Shown here one piece after another: positions 34,274 to 44,595 of a DNA stretch of 64,000 nucleotides. The notes under the pieces are model-generated. The model did no database searches. It had not been told where the DNA came from and worked only from the letters and a program-made list of their open reading frames with translations. Position numbers and translations under genes: made by a program. The stretch is from Pelagerythrobacter sp041912895 (GTDB lineage Bacteria > Pseudomonadota > Alphaproteobacteria > Sphingomonadales > Sphingomonadaceae): contig NZ_JAYSGI010000001.1 of NCBI RefSeq assembly GCF_041912895.1, forward strand, positions 1,054,001 to 1,118,000, in the 5' to 3' direction. The stretch's first letter is position 1. Each line of letters begins with the position of its first letter.

Positions 34274-36754
34274 ATGGCGATTGCGATTAGGCCCGACCGG
34301 TGCGATAGGCAAGCAATGCTCCCCGCTTCGCCGATCGCGCCGCAAGCCGAACTCCGCCGCTTGCCCAAGGCAGGCTGGCCAAAGATATGCTTGATGGCCG
34401 GCGCGGGCGGTATCGCGCTTGCGCTCGCGCTCCTTCCTGCCGCCGCGTTCGCGCAGGATGGCGACGCTGCGATCGGCGCCGATCGCGATCAGCCCGGCGA
34501 GCCGGTCGCCGGCCCGGATGTGACCACCGACGCTCCTGCCCGCGACGAGCCCGAAGAAAGAACGGGCGACGGCGAAGAGGACGACCTCCTCACCACGCAG
34601 CTGCCCCCGCTCGACGAGAGCGAGATGCCCGCCGCGCCGACCAGCGACGACGAGATCGCCTTCGAGGCGGACGGCCTGAGCTACGATTCCAACGGCGAGA
34701 CCGTCACCGCCACAGGCAATGTGGTGCTGCGCAGCGCCGATCGCTCGGTCCGCGCCGACGAGGTCGTGTGGAATCGGGCCACCGGACAGATCGTGGGCAG
34801 CGGCAACGTCCGCTTCGTCGACGAGGAGGGCAACCAGCTCTACACCCAGCGGATCGAGCTGACCGACGAGTTCGAGGCGGGTGCGATGGAAGACCTGCTG
34901 CTGGCGTTGCGCGAAGGCGGTCGGCTCGCCGCACGCGAGGGCCAGCGCGGCGAAAACGGGACGGTGATCCTCACCAGCGCAGCCTACACCGCTTGCGCAG
35001 TGACCGACGCCGAGGGCTGCCCCAAGGATCCGAGCTGGCGCGTCACTGCCGACCGTGTGGTCTACGATCCGGCAGACAACCGCGTGCGCTTCACCGGCGC
35101 CTATCTGGAGATCTTCGGCCTGCGGCTGCTGCCGCTGCCCGGCCTTTCCGTCCGCACCGACGGCAAGGCGGTCTCGGGTTTCCTCGTGCCCGACCTGCGG
35201 GTTTCCGAATCGAACGGCGTGGAAGTGAGCGGCAGTTATTACTGGCGCCTTGGTCAGAACAAGGACCTGACGCTCGGCGCGCACATCTTCACCGAAGCGC
35301 CGCCGATGGTGTCGGGCCAGTGGCGCCACCTGACCGACCGGGGCGCCTATCAGATCACCGGTTACGCGACGCAGAGCAGCCGCATCTCCGACCTCACCGG
35401 CACCCCGATTTCCGAAAGCGATCCGCGCGGCTACCTGTTCGCGAACGGCAAGTTCCAGTTCGGTCCGAACTGGAGCTTCACCGGCTCGCTCCGCCTCGCT
35501 AGCGACCGCACCTTCCTGCGCCGTTACGACATCAGCCGCGACGACCGCCTGCGCTCGATGTTCGAGCTCGAGCGGATCGACGACAACTCGTATCTTTCGA
35601 TCGCCGGCTGGGCGACGCAGACGCTACGTATCGGCGCGCCGCAGGGCCAAGTGCCGGTCGCGCTGCCCGTGATCGACTATCGCCGCCAGCTCGATGCACC
35701 GCTGGGTATCGGCGGCAAGCTCGAACTTCAGCTCAATTCGCTCAACATCGTGCGCGACGAAGGGCAGGACACGCAGCGCGCCTTCGCCGGCGCGACGTGG
35801 GATCTGAAGCGCATCACCACGCTAGGCCAGGTCGTCACGCTGACTGGCATGGTGCGTGGCGACGTCTATCATAGCGACGAAAACGGGCTGACCTCGACCG
35901 CGGTCTATCGCGGCAATCCAGGGTGGGAAACGCGCGGCATCGCGGTGGCCGCGGTCGACGTTGAATGGCCGTTCGCCGGCGAAGCGTTCGGCGGAACCCA
36001 GATCTTCACGCCGCGCGTCCAGTTCGCCGCCAGCCCGCCGATCCGCAATCTCGCCGTGCCCAACGAGGATTCGCGCGCTTTCGATCTGGAGGATTCGAAC
36101 CTGTTCTCGCTCAACCGCTTCCCCGGCTACGACCGCGTGGAAGACGGTGCGCGGGTGACCTACGGGTTCGACTGGGAGCTGCAGATACCCGACTGGCGCA
36201 TCCGCACCACGGTCGGCCAGTCCTACCGCTTCGACAAGGACCCGAGCGTGTTCATCGACGGCACCGGTCTGAGCGAGCGCGTCTCGGACGTGGTCGGGCG
36301 GACCGAGGTGCGCTTCCGCGACTTCGTCAAGTTCACGCACCGCTTCCGGCTCGACAAGGACAACTTCGCGGTGCGCCGCAACGAGCTCGACGCAACCGTC
36401 GGCAGCAAGCGCACTTACGCCGAAGTCGGCTACCTGCGGCTCGACCGCGATATCGCCGCAGGGATCGAGGATTTGCAGGATCGCGAGGAAGTGCGCGTCG
36501 CCACGCGAGTCGCTTTCGCGCGGTACTGGTCGGTGTTCGGCGCGGGCGTGGTCAACCTGACCGATCGCAACGAGGACCCGACGTTGAGCTCGGACGGGTT
36601 CGATCCGATCCGCACCCGGCTCGGCGTCGCCTACGAGGACGACTGTCTCGAATTCGGAGTGACTTGGCGGCGCGACTACACCGACCAGGGCGATGCGCAA
36701 CGCGGCGACACCTTCCAGGTCTATTTCGCGCTCCGCAACCTGGGGTTCCGTTAG
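34274..36754 (+). CDS. lptD: LPS-assembly protein LptD
   Basis: Outer-membrane LPS translocon, 826 residues. After a hydrophobic export signal (LPAAAFA-Q, about residue 61) there is an acidic low-complexity linker of about 60 residues. The OstA/LptA-like jellyroll follows (FEADGLSYDSNGETVTATGN, VRADEVVWNRATGQIVGSGN), then the large beta barrel ending in aromatic LGFR. The ATG at 34274 follows GGGGGAGG and is preferred to 34226. It heads lptD-surA-pdxA-rsmA, a widely conserved set. Confidence 0.93.
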   Translation: MAIAIRPDRCDRQAMLPASPIAPQAELRRLPKAGWPKICLMAGAGGIALALALLPAAAFAQDGDAAIGADRDQPGEPVAGPDVTTDAPARDEPEERTGDGEEDDLLTTQLPPLDESEMPAAPTSDDEIAFEADGLSYDSNGETVTATGNVVLRSADRSVRADEVVWNRATGQIVGSGNVRFVDEEGNQLYTQRIELTDEFEAGAMEDLLLALREGGRLAAREGQRGENGTVILTSAAYTACAVTDAEGCPKDPSWRVTADRVVYDPADNRVRFTGAYLEIFGLRLLPLPGLSVRTDGKAVSGFLVPDLRVSESNGVEVSGSYYWRLGQNKDLTLGAHIFTEAPPMVSGQWRHLTDRGAYQITGYATQSSRISDLTGTPISESDPRGYLFANGKFQFGPNWSFTGSLRLASDRTFLRRYDISRDDRLRSMFELERIDDNSYLSIAGWATQTLRIGAPQGQVPVALPVIDYRRQLDAPLGIGGKLELQLNSLNIVRDEGQDTQRAFAGATWDLKRITTLGQVVTLTGMVRGDVYHSDENGLTSTAVYRGNPGWETRGIAVAAVDVEWPFAGEAFGGTQIFTPRVQFAASPPIRNLAVPNEDSRAFDLEDSNLFSLNRFPGYDRVEDGARVTYGFDWELQIPDWRIRTTVGQSYRFDKDPSVFIDGTGLSERVSDVVGRTEVRFRDFVKFTHRFRLDKDNFAVRRNELDATVGSKRTYAEVGYLRLDRDIAAGIEDLQDREEVRVATRVAFARYWSVFGAGVVNLTDRNEDPTLSSDGFDPIRTRLGVAYEDDCLEFGVTWRRDYTDQGDAQRGDTFQVYFALRNLGFR

Positions 36755-36882
36755 GACCACGGATTGGCAGCGCGGCGCATCTGCGCTATCCGGCCGCTCA
36801 CTCAGCTTCGGTTAAGCCGCTCGCGGCCACTGGCGGGGCGGAACGCAGGCGCTCGGGAGAGCGCCGTGGATGGGATTTGCAC

Positions 36883-38226
36883 GTGATCGAATTCAAGTTT
36901 TCCAGGCTGCTCGCCGGCGCCTCCACGTTCGCGGCCGCGCTCGGGCTCGCCGCTTTGCCGGTCGCGCTTCAGGCGCAGTCCGCAGCGCCCGCCAATGCGC
37001 TCGACATCCCCGAGGACGTCGTGCTGATGGGCGATGCCGATCCCAACGTGAGCACTGCCACGGCGGTCGTCAACGGCGCGATCATTACCGAGACCGACAT
37101 CAACCAGCGCATGGCGCTGCTGCTGTCCACCACGGAACTCTCGCCCGAGGAAACACAGGCCGCGCGGATGCAGATTCTGCGCAACCTGGTCGATGAAATC
37201 CTCCAGATTCAGGCCGCTGCCGCGCAGGAAATGGTGGTGACGGCCCCCGAGATCCAGTCGCGCTATGCCGAGATCGCTCAGAGCAACGGCCAGACCACCG
37301 ACGGGATGGACGCCGCACTGGTCGCGATGGGCTCGTCGCCTGCCTCGCTCAAGCGCCAGATCGAAGGCCAGATTGCTTGGCAGCGGCTGCTCGGCCGCAA
37401 TGTTGCGCCGTTCATCAACGTCTCGCAGGAAGAGGTGAACGACGTGATCGCGCAGCTCGAAGCCGATCGCGGGACCGAGGAATACCGGCTCGGCGAAATC
37501 TTCCTCGCCACTACTCCCGAAAACCGCGAAGCGGTGCGGCAGAACGCGCAGCGGATCGTCGAACAGCTCCAGCGCGGCGCGGACTTCTCGGTCTATGCAC
37601 GCCAATTCTCCGACGCTTCGACCGCCGCTTCGCGCGGCGACCTCGGCTTCGTCCGGCTCGACACGCTGCCCACCGAAATGGCCTCGGTGGCGCGCGAGAT
37701 GCAGCCCGGGCAACTCGTCGGCCCGTTCGAGATTCCCGGCGGCTACGAGATCCTCTATCTGATCGACAAGCGCCAGGTCGGCATGCCCGATCCGAGGCAG
37801 GCAGTGCTCGACCTCAAGCAGATCTCGATTTCCTTCGCGCCGAATGCCACCGAGGCTGACGCGAACGCCCGGGTGCAGGCCTTCAACACCGCGATCCAGG
37901 GCATGCGCGGTTGCGGCGATGCCGAGCGTGTCGCCGAGGAGATCGACGGCCAGGTGGTGCAGAACAGCGGGATGCGCGTCGCACAGTTGCCCGAACAGTT
38001 GCAGCAGACCGTCCTCGGGCTCCAGGTAGGCCAATCCACGCCGCCGTTCGGCTCGATGGAAGACGGGGTGCGCGTGCTGCTGCTGTGCGGGCGCGACGAT
38101 CCGCCCGGCGCGACCGGGGTCGATTTCGATCAGATCATGAACCAGATCGAGGACGACCGGATTGGCAAGCGCGCCCAGCGCTATCTGCGCGATCTGCGCA
38201 ACGACGCCTATATCGAGTACAACTGA
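36883..38226 (+). CDS. surA: Periplasmic peptidyl-prolyl isomerase SurA
   Basis: Chaperone for outer-membrane proteins such as LptD encoded upstream; 447 residues. Signal peptide ends near LQAQS (about 33). A SurA N domain runs from about 60 to 185 (VNGAIITETDINQRMALLL). One clear parvulin domain spans about 199-298 (EYRLGEIFLAT, DFSVYARQFSDASTA, GDLGFVRLDTLP). A second parvulin-like region is degenerate. The GTG at 36883 is the only sensible start; it follows GATGGGAT. Confidence 0.9.
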   Translation: MIEFKFSRLLAGASTFAAALGLAALPVALQAQSAAPANALDIPEDVVLMGDADPNVSTATAVVNGAIITETDINQRMALLLSTTELSPEETQAARMQILRNLVDEILQIQAAAAQEMVVTAPEIQSRYAEIAQSNGQTTDGMDAALVAMGSSPASLKRQIEGQIAWQRLLGRNVAPFINVSQEEVNDVIAQLEADRGTEEYRLGEIFLATTPENREAVRQNAQRIVEQLQRGADFSVYARQFSDASTAASRGDLGFVRLDTLPTEMASVAREMQPGQLVGPFEIPGGYEILYLIDKRQVGMPDPRQAVLDLKQISISFAPNATEADANARVQAFNTAIQGMRGCGDAERVAEEIDGQVVQNSGMRVAQLPEQLQQTVLGLQVGQSTPPFGSMEDGVRVLLLCGRDDPPGATGVDFDQIMNQIEDDRIGKRAQRYLRDLRNDAYIEYN

Positions 38227-38246
38227 CGGCTGCGCCGCAGCCCCCG

Positions 38247-39251
38247 ATGTCGCCGCTCGTCCTGTCGCTCGGCGATCCGGCGGGAGTGGGCCCCGAACTG
38301 GTCGCCGAAGCATGGGCCCGGCGCGAAGCCGAATCGCTGCCGCCGTTCGTCGTGGCAGGCGGCGCTGGCGTATTGCGCGCCGCAGCCCGATCGCGCGGGA
38401 TCGATCTGCCGGTCGCGGCAATTTCCGATATTCGCGAGGCGGCGGCGTTCTGGCATCGGGCGCTTCCGGTGCTCGGCGATGCCGACGGCGAATGGACACC
38501 CGGCGCCCCGTGCCGCGAGGGAGCCGCGCTCGCCCTCGCCTCGCTCGAGGCGGCAACGCGCCTCGCGGTCACCCACGATGCCGCGGCCATCGTTACCGCG
38601 CCGATCGCCAAGGCGCGGCTGGCCGAGGTCGGCTTCGATCATCCGGGGCAGACCGAATATGTCGCCGCCGCCTGCGGCATCGCGGCGCAGGACGCGGTGA
38701 TGATGCTCGCCGGACCGCGGTTGCGCGCCATGCCGCTCACCGTCCATGTCGCGCTGGCCGACGTGCCGCGTCTGCTGACCACCGAGCTGATCGTGCGCCG
38801 CGCGCGCATCGCCGCCGCCGCGCTGGAGCGCGATTTCGGCCTCTCGCAGCCGCGCCTCGCGCTTGCCGGGCTCAATCCGCACGCGGGCGAGGACGGTCGC
38901 TTCGGCAGCGAGGAAGCGCAGACGATCGCGCCTGCTGTGGCGATTCTTCGTGACGAAGGGATCGACGCCACCGGCCCGCACCCCGCGGACGCGATGTTCA
39001 CCCCCCGCGCCCGCGCGCGCTACGACGCAGCGCTATGCATGTACCACGACCAAGCGCTGATTCCGTTGAAAGCGCTCGATTTCGACGAAGGGGTGAACGT
39101 CACGCTCGGCCTGCCGGTGGTCCGCACCAGCCCAGACCACGGCACCGCGTTCGACATCGCGGGACAGAACCTCGCCGATCCCGGCGCCACGATCACCGCG
39201 ATCCGCATGGCCGGCGAATGCGCTGCACGACGGGCACGGCACCGGCTGTGA
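38247..39251 (+). CDS. pdxA: 4-hydroxythreonine-4-phosphate dehydrogenase PdxA
   Basis: Oxidises 4-phosphohydroxy-L-threonine in pyridoxal phosphate synthesis; 334 residues. Visible are LSLGDPAGVGPELVAEAW, TAPIAKARLAEVGFDHPGQT, LAGLNPHAGEDGRFGSEE and CMYHDQALIPLKALDFDEGV, including the metal-binding histidines. It follows surA by 20 bases and precedes rsmA by 64. Confidence 0.94.
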   Translation: MSPLVLSLGDPAGVGPELVAEAWARREAESLPPFVVAGGAGVLRAAARSRGIDLPVAAISDIREAAAFWHRALPVLGDADGEWTPGAPCREGAALALASLEAATRLAVTHDAAAIVTAPIAKARLAEVGFDHPGQTEYVAAACGIAAQDAVMMLAGPRLRAMPLTVHVALADVPRLLTTELIVRRARIAAAALERDFGLSQPRLALAGLNPHAGEDGRFGSEEAQTIAPAVAILRDEGIDATGPHPADAMFTPRARARYDAALCMYHDQALIPLKALDFDEGVNVTLGLPVVRTSPDHGTAFDIAGQNLADPGATITAIRMAGECAARRARHRL

Positions 39252-39315
39252 CCGCCGCGCCGTCCGGCCCATGGATTGCTTCGCCTCGCGCGCGATAACA
39301 CGCTAGGGGAGCAAG

Positions 39316-40137
39316 ATGAATCCCGACTTGCCCCCCTTGCGCGAGGTGATCGCGCGCCACGGCCTCAGCGCGTCGAAGGCGCTGGGGCAGAATTTCCTGT
39401 TCGACGGGCAGTTGCTCGACCGGATCGCGGCGATCCCGGGCGACCTCACCGATCGGGCGGTGCTCGAGATCGGCCCCGGTCCCGGCGGGCTGACGCGCGC
39501 GCTGCTCGCGGCGGGTGCGCGGGTGACCGCGATCGAGATGGACCGCCGCTGCCTCCCTGCCCTCGCCGAGCTCGAAGCCGCCTATCCCGGCAGGCTGCGC
39601 GTGATCGAGGGCGACGCGATGAAGCTCGATCACGACGCGACGATGGGCGAGCCTTACGCGGTGGTCGCCAACCTGCCGTACAACGTCGGCACCGCGCTGC
39701 TGGTGCGCTGGCTGGGTGGCGAACACTGGCCACCGCGCTGGACCAGCCTGACGCTGATGTTCCAGCTCGAGGTCGCGCAGCGCGTGGTCACACAGGCCGG
39801 CACCGGCGCCTACGGCCGCCTCGCGGTGCTCGCCCAGTGGCGCAGCGCGGCGCGCCTCGCGATGAAGGTCCACCACAGCGCCTTCACTCCGCCGCCCAAG
39901 GTGATGAGCGCGGTGGTCCACCTCGAACCCGCCGCCATGCCCGAAAGCGTGTCCGCGCGCACGCTAGAACGCGTGACCGAAGCTGCCTTCGGCCAGCGCC
40001 GCAAAATGCTGCGCCAGAGCCTCAAGGGCCTGCCCGGCGCCCTCGCCGCACTGGAGACGGTGGGAATCGATCCACAGCGACGCGCGGAAACTCTGAGCGT
40101 GGCGGAGTTCGTCGCGGTGGCGCGGGCCTTGGACTGA
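39316..40137 (+). CDS. rsmA: 16S rRNA dimethyladenosine transferase RsmA (KsgA)
   Basis: Dimethylates two adjacent adenosines near the 3' end of 16S rRNA during ribosome assembly; 273 residues. Visible are SKALGQNFLFDGQLLDRIA, the SAM site LEIGPGPGGLTRALLAAGA and the catalytic NLPYNVGT. The C-terminal domain carries FGQRRKMLRQSLKG. It ends three bases from the convergent malate synthase gene. Confidence 0.96.
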   Translation: MNPDLPPLREVIARHGLSASKALGQNFLFDGQLLDRIAAIPGDLTDRAVLEIGPGPGGLTRALLAAGARVTAIEMDRRCLPALAELEAAYPGRLRVIEGDAMKLDHDATMGEPYAVVANLPYNVGTALLVRWLGGEHWPPRWTSLTLMFQLEVAQRVVTQAGTGAYGRLAVLAQWRSAARLAMKVHHSAFTPPPKVMSAVVHLEPAAMPESVSARTLERVTEAAFGQRRKMLRQSLKGLPGALAALETVGIDPQRRAETLSVAEFVAVARALD

Positions 40138-40139
40138 CC

Positions 40140-42239
40140 TCAGCTCGCCTTTGCCGCCTGCCGCCAGCGGTGCAGCAAGGGTTCGGTGTAACCACTCGGC
40201 TGGGCCACGCCCTCGAAAACCAGATCCCTCGCCGCGCGGAAGGCCGGTCCGTCCTCGTTGTCCGTCAGGCGAACGTAGCCGGGATCGCCCGCGTTCTGCC
40301 CGTCCACCTTGGCGGCCATGCGGCGCAGGGAATCCATGACCTGCTCCCCGGTGCAGATGCCGTGGAGCAGCCAGTTGGCCAGATGCTGGCTGGAGATGCG
40401 CAGCGTCGCGCGGTCTTCCATCAGGCCGACGTCGTGGATGTCGGGCACCTTCGAGCAGCCGACGCCCGCGTCGATCCAGCGCACGACGTAACCGAGCAGC
40501 CCCTGCGCGTTGTTGTCGAGTTCCTCGCGCACTTCGGCGTCGGACCAGTTCGTGCCCTCCGCCAGCGGAATCGTCAGCAGCGCATCGAGCCCCGGCGCTT
40601 CGCCCAGTTCACGCTGCCGCGCGAACACGTCGAGCGTGTGGTAGTGCAGCGCGTGGAGCGTCGCGGCGGTCGGGCTCGGCACCCAGGCGGTGTTGGCGCC
40701 CGCCTTAAGGTGGCCGATCTTGGCCTCCATCATCTCCGCCATGCGGTCGGGCGCGGCCCACATGCCCTTGCCGATCTGCGCCTTGCCCGACAGCCCGCAG
40801 GCCAGCCCGATCGCGACGTTGCGCTTCTCGTAGGCATCGAGCCAGGCGGCGGATTTCATAGCACCCTTGCGGACCATCGGCCCGGCCTGCATCGCAGTGT
40901 GGATCTCGTCCCCCGTGCGGTCGAGGAAGCCAGTGTTGATGAACACGATCCGGTCCTTCACGGCGTGGATGCAGGCGGCGAGATTGGCGCTGGTGCGGCG
41001 CTCCTCGTCCATCACGCCGACCTTGATCGTGTGGCGCGGCAGACCGAGCAGGTCCTCGACCGCGTCGAACAGATCGTTGGTGAAGGCGCATTCCTCCGGC
41101 CCGTGCATCTTGGGCTTCACGATGTAGATCGAACCGGCGCGTGAATTGCCGAGCCGCGCGTGCCCCTCCACATCGAGCGCGCCGATCGCGGCTGTGAACA
41201 CCGCGTCCATGATCCCTTCGGGCACCTCCGAGCCGTCCGCGAGCACGATCGCCGGATTGGTCATCAGGTGGCCGACGTTGCGCACGAACAGCAGGCTACG
41301 GCCTGGCAACGCGTTCTCGCTGCCGTCGGGCGCGGTGTAGCGCTTGTCCGCCGCGAGAGCGCGGGTCAGGCGGTGGCCGCCCTTCTCGAACGTCTCCTTC
41401 AGATCGCCGCGGATCACGCCCAGCCAGTTGCGGTAGGCAAGCGCCTTGTCCTCGCCATCGACCGCCGCGACCGAATCCTCGCAATCGCAGATCGTCGTCA
41501 GCGCGGCTTCGAGCACGACATCGGCGATATGCGCGGGATCGCCCTTGCCCACCGGATGGTCGGGATCGACCACAATTTCGATATGCAGACCGTTGCTCGC
41601 CAGTAACGGACCGCGCTCGGTCCGGCCGGCATATTGCGCCGGATCGGCGAGATCGGGCGGGCCGGAAAGATCGTTCAGGTCCGCCCAGCTTCCGCTGGCC
41701 AGCGGCACCGTTTCGTCGAGAAACGCCTTGGCCCGCGCGATCACCGCCGCACCGCGCGCCGGATCGTAGCCGCCGGGGCTCGCAGGCGGCGCGTCGAGCG
41801 CGTCGGTGCCGTAGAGCGCATCGTAGAGGCTGCCCCAGCGCGCGTTCGCGGCATTGAGCAGGAACCGCGCGTTGAGCACCGGCACCACCAGCTGTGGCCC
41901 TGCCATCGTCGCGATCTCGGGATCGACGTTCCGCGTGCCGATCACGAACGGCGCGGGCTCGGGCACCAGATAGCCGATCTCGCTCAGGAACGCGCGATAG
42001 GCCACGGCGTCGTGCGGTTGCCCGCGCCGCTCCTTGTGCCAAGCGTCAATCTTCGTCTGCAAATCTTCGCGTTTCGCCAGCAAGGCGCGGTTGCGTGGGG
42101 CGAACTCGGCCAGCAGCGCCGCGAATCCGCGCCAAAACGCATCGGTGTCGCGGCCGAGCACGGGCAGTACCTCGCGCTCGAGCAGTTCAGCCAGTGCGGC
42201 GTGAACCTGTAATGCGGCGCGTTCGACAGTATCGGTCAT
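40140..42239 (-). CDS. glcB: Malate synthase G
   Basis: Condenses glyoxylate and acetyl-CoA to malate in the glyoxylate shunt; 699 residues, near the usual ~720. Visible are CDCEDSVAAVDGEDK, FVRNVGHLMTNPAI, IYIVKPKMHGPEE, IKVGVMDEERRTSANL, DRTGDEIHTAMQAGPM and RISSQHLANWLLHG. The ATG at 42239 follows GGAGGA; a further upstream ATG at 42323 has no support. No isocitrate lyase gene is in the window. Confidence 0.95.
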   Translation of the reverse strand: MTDTVERAALQVHAALAELLEREVLPVLGRDTDAFWRGFAALLAEFAPRNRALLAKREDLQTKIDAWHKERRGQPHDAVAYRAFLSEIGYLVPEPAPFVIGTRNVDPEIATMAGPQLVVPVLNARFLLNAANARWGSLYDALYGTDALDAPPASPGGYDPARGAAVIARAKAFLDETVPLASGSWADLNDLSGPPDLADPAQYAGRTERGPLLASNGLHIEIVVDPDHPVGKGDPAHIADVVLEAALTTICDCEDSVAAVDGEDKALAYRNWLGVIRGDLKETFEKGGHRLTRALAADKRYTAPDGSENALPGRSLLFVRNVGHLMTNPAIVLADGSEVPEGIMDAVFTAAIGALDVEGHARLGNSRAGSIYIVKPKMHGPEECAFTNDLFDAVEDLLGLPRHTIKVGVMDEERRTSANLAACIHAVKDRIVFINTGFLDRTGDEIHTAMQAGPMVRKGAMKSAAWLDAYEKRNVAIGLACGLSGKAQIGKGMWAAPDRMAEMMEAKIGHLKAGANTAWVPSPTAATLHALHYHTLDVFARQRELGEAPGLDALLTIPLAEGTNWSDAEVREELDNNAQGLLGYVVRWIDAGVGCSKVPDIHDVGLMEDRATLRISSQHLANWLLHGICTGEQVMDSLRRMAAKVDGQNAGDPGYVRLTDNEDGPAFRAARDLVFEGVAQPSGYTEPLLHRWRQAAKAS

Positions 42240-42366
42240 TCGTCCTCCAAACTCGTGCAATTCCAGCAGCGTCCCGGGGAGGAGGACGTTCCGGCCTATG
42301 GCCAAGCGCGCCGCGGATTGCAACGGGGTTGGACAGCGCGCCGCGCCCCGCTAGAGCCGGTTACCG

Positions 42367-43575
42367 ATGAAACCGGAAACCGACAGCGCCGCCGCCGCAG
42401 AGGCGATCGACCGCCAGACCATGCTGGAACAGGTGCAGGCGTGGAGCGCGATCAACACCGGTACCGCCAATCTCGAAGGCCTCGCCCGTCAGGCCGACGC
42501 GCTGGCCGAGGCCTTCGCCGCGCTGCCGGGGGAGATCGAATTCGTCGATCCCGCCCCCGTCACCGCGATCGACGCAGCCGGCAACGAGGTCGAGCGGCAA
42601 TTCGGCCGCCACATGGTCCTGCGCGTGCGCCCCGACGCCCCGCGCCGCCTGCTGCTGACCGGCCACATGGACACGGTGTTTCCCGCCGATCACCCGTTTC
42701 AGGAACAGCGCTGGATGGACGACGACACGCTGAACGGCCCAGGCCTCGCCGACATGAAGGGCGGCATCGCGGTGATCCTCCACGCCCTCAAGGTGTTCGA
42801 GGCAAGCGGGGATGCCGACCGGCTCGGCTACGACGTGATGATAAATTCGGACGAGGAAACCGGCAGCCTCGCCTCGGCCCCGCTGATCGAGCGGCTCGCG
42901 CAGGGCAAGTACGCCGCGCTGACCTACGAACCCTCCGCCCTGCCCGACGGCACACTCGCCCATGCGCGCGGCGGCAGCGGCAACTATTCACTTACCGTGA
43001 CCGGCAAGTCCGCCCACGCAGGCCGCAACCCCGAGGACGGACGCAACGCGATCGTCGCGGCGGCGGCGCTGACGATGGGTCTCAAACGCCTTCAGAATGC
43101 CGAATGCCCAGTCAACCCCGCCAAGATCGAGGGCGGCTCGGCCAACAACGTGGTGCCCGACCATGCCGTGCTGCGCTTCAACATCCGCCCCAAGAGCCCC
43201 GACGCGGCGCAGGCGTTCGAAGCGGGCCTTGCCACACTGATCGGCGAGGTCCAGCAGGCACACGAGGTGTCGATCCACCGCCACGGCGGGATCACCCGCC
43301 CGCCCAAGCCGGTCGACCGCCGCGCGCAGAAGCTGTTCGATCTCGTGCGGGATTGCGGCGCTTCGCTCGGGCAGGAGATCGGCTGGAAATCGACCGGCGG
43401 GGTGTGCGACGGCAACAATATCGCCGCCACCGGCGTTCCGGTGGTCGATACCATGGGTGTGCGCGGCGGCGCGATCCATTCGCCCGACGAATTCCTCATC
43501 GTATCCTCGCTCGCCGAGCGTGCCGCCCTGAGCGCGCTGGTGCTGCGAAAGCTCGCATCCGGAGACCCCCTTTGA
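42367..43575 (+). CDS. M20-family metallohydrolase, possibly acting on succinylated amino acids
   Basis: A 402-residue carboxypeptidase G2/ArgE/DapE-like hydrolase. Metal ligands are visible in LLLTGHMDTVFP, the bridging Asp in GPGLADMKGGIAV and the catalytic Glu pair in INSDEETGS; a dimerisation domain starts near ARGGSGNYSLTVTG. It is joined to astA (TTG start overlapping this stop), with astB next. It might therefore remove the succinyl group in arginine catabolism in place of AstE, but that is inference. Confidence 0.78.
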   Translation: MKPETDSAAAAEAIDRQTMLEQVQAWSAINTGTANLEGLARQADALAEAFAALPGEIEFVDPAPVTAIDAAGNEVERQFGRHMVLRVRPDAPRRLLLTGHMDTVFPADHPFQEQRWMDDDTLNGPGLADMKGGIAVILHALKVFEASGDADRLGYDVMINSDEETGSLASAPLIERLAQGKYAALTYEPSALPDGTLAHARGGSGNYSLTVTGKSAHAGRNPEDGRNAIVAAAALTMGLKRLQNAECPVNPAKIEGGSANNVVPDHAVLRFNIRPKSPDAAQAFEAGLATLIGEVQQAHEVSIHRHGGITRPPKPVDRRAQKLFDLVRDCGASLGQEIGWKSTGGVCDGNNIAATGVPVVDTMGVRGGAIHSPDEFLIVSSLAERAALSALVLRKLASGDPL

Positions 43576-44588
43576 CTTTCGCCCTGCGCGCCGCGCGCAC
43601 CGACGACCTCGAACCGATCTACGAAATGGCCAAGCTCACCGGCGGCGGGTTCACCAACCTGCCGCCCGACCGCGATGCGCTTAGCGCCAAGCTCGATCGC
43701 ACCGCCAAGTCGTTCGCCCGGCGCGAGGACGAACTGGGCGACGATCTCTTCTTGCTCGTGCTGGAAAACACCGCCACCGGCGAGGTGCGCGGAACCTGCC
43801 AGCTGATGACCCAGGTGGGCCAGCAATGGCCGTTCTATTCCTATCGGCTGACCACGCTGACCCAGCATTCGCAGGAACTCGACCGCACGGTGCGCGCCGA
43901 ACTGCTCAGCCTCGTCACCGATCTGGAAGGGTGCAGCGAAGTCGGCGGGCTGTTCCTCCATCCCGGCCAGCGCGCGGGTGGGCTCGGCCTGCTGCTGGCG
44001 CGCAGCCGCTACCTGTTCGTGGCGATGCACCGCCTGCGCTTCGCAGACCGTATCCTGGCCGAGTTGCGCGGCATCATCGACGAGCGCGGCGGTTCGCCGT
44101 TCTGGGACGGGGTCGCGGGCCGGTTCTTCGGGATGAGCTTTCAGGAAGCCGACTATTTCAACGCGATCCACGGCAACCAGTTCATCGCGGACCTGATGCC
44201 CAAGCATCCGGTTTACGTCGCCATGCTGGACGATCACGCGCGCGGGGTGATCGGCATGCCGCATCCTTCTGGCCGCGCGGCGATGAAGATGCTGGAGAAC
44301 GAAGGCTTCGCCTACGAAGGCTATCTCGACATCTTCGACGGCGGGCCGACGATGACGGCCCGCACCGATCGGGTGAAGAGCGTCGAAGACGCCACTCCGC
44401 ATCGTATCGAGCGGTGCGATCTCGACTACGGCGAACGCGCCATTCTCGCCACCGGCGAACTCGACACGTTCCGCGCGGCTTACGGCATGCGTGAGATCAC
44501 GCCCGAAGGCACCATCGCGATCGACGACACCGCAGCGCAGGCCCTGAAGCTCGCCCCCGGCGACGAGGTGTGGAGCGTGGCACGGTGA
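43572..44588 (+). CDS. astA: Arginine N-succinyltransferase AstA
   Basis: First enzyme of the AST arginine-degradation pathway: succinyl-CoA plus arginine gives N2-succinylarginine. It has 338 residues (E. coli 344). Family text includes RAARTDDLEPIYEMAKLTG, GFTNLPPDRDALSAKL, FLHPGQRAGGLGLLLARSR and SFQEADYFNAIHGNQFIADL. The TTG start at 43572 overlaps the hydrolase stop and follows GGAG at good spacing. Confidence 0.92.
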   Translation: MTFALRAARTDDLEPIYEMAKLTGGGFTNLPPDRDALSAKLDRTAKSFARREDELGDDLFLLVLENTATGEVRGTCQLMTQVGQQWPFYSYRLTTLTQHSQELDRTVRAELLSLVTDLEGCSEVGGLFLHPGQRAGGLGLLLARSRYLFVAMHRLRFADRILAELRGIIDERGGSPFWDGVAGRFFGMSFQEADYFNAIHGNQFIADLMPKHPVYVAMLDDHARGVIGMPHPSGRAAMKMLENEGFAYEGYLDIFDGGPTMTARTDRVKSVEDATPHRIERCDLDYGERAILATGELDTFRAAYGMREITPEGTIAIDDTAAQALKLAPGDEVWSVAR

Positions 44589-44595
44589 TGCCGGA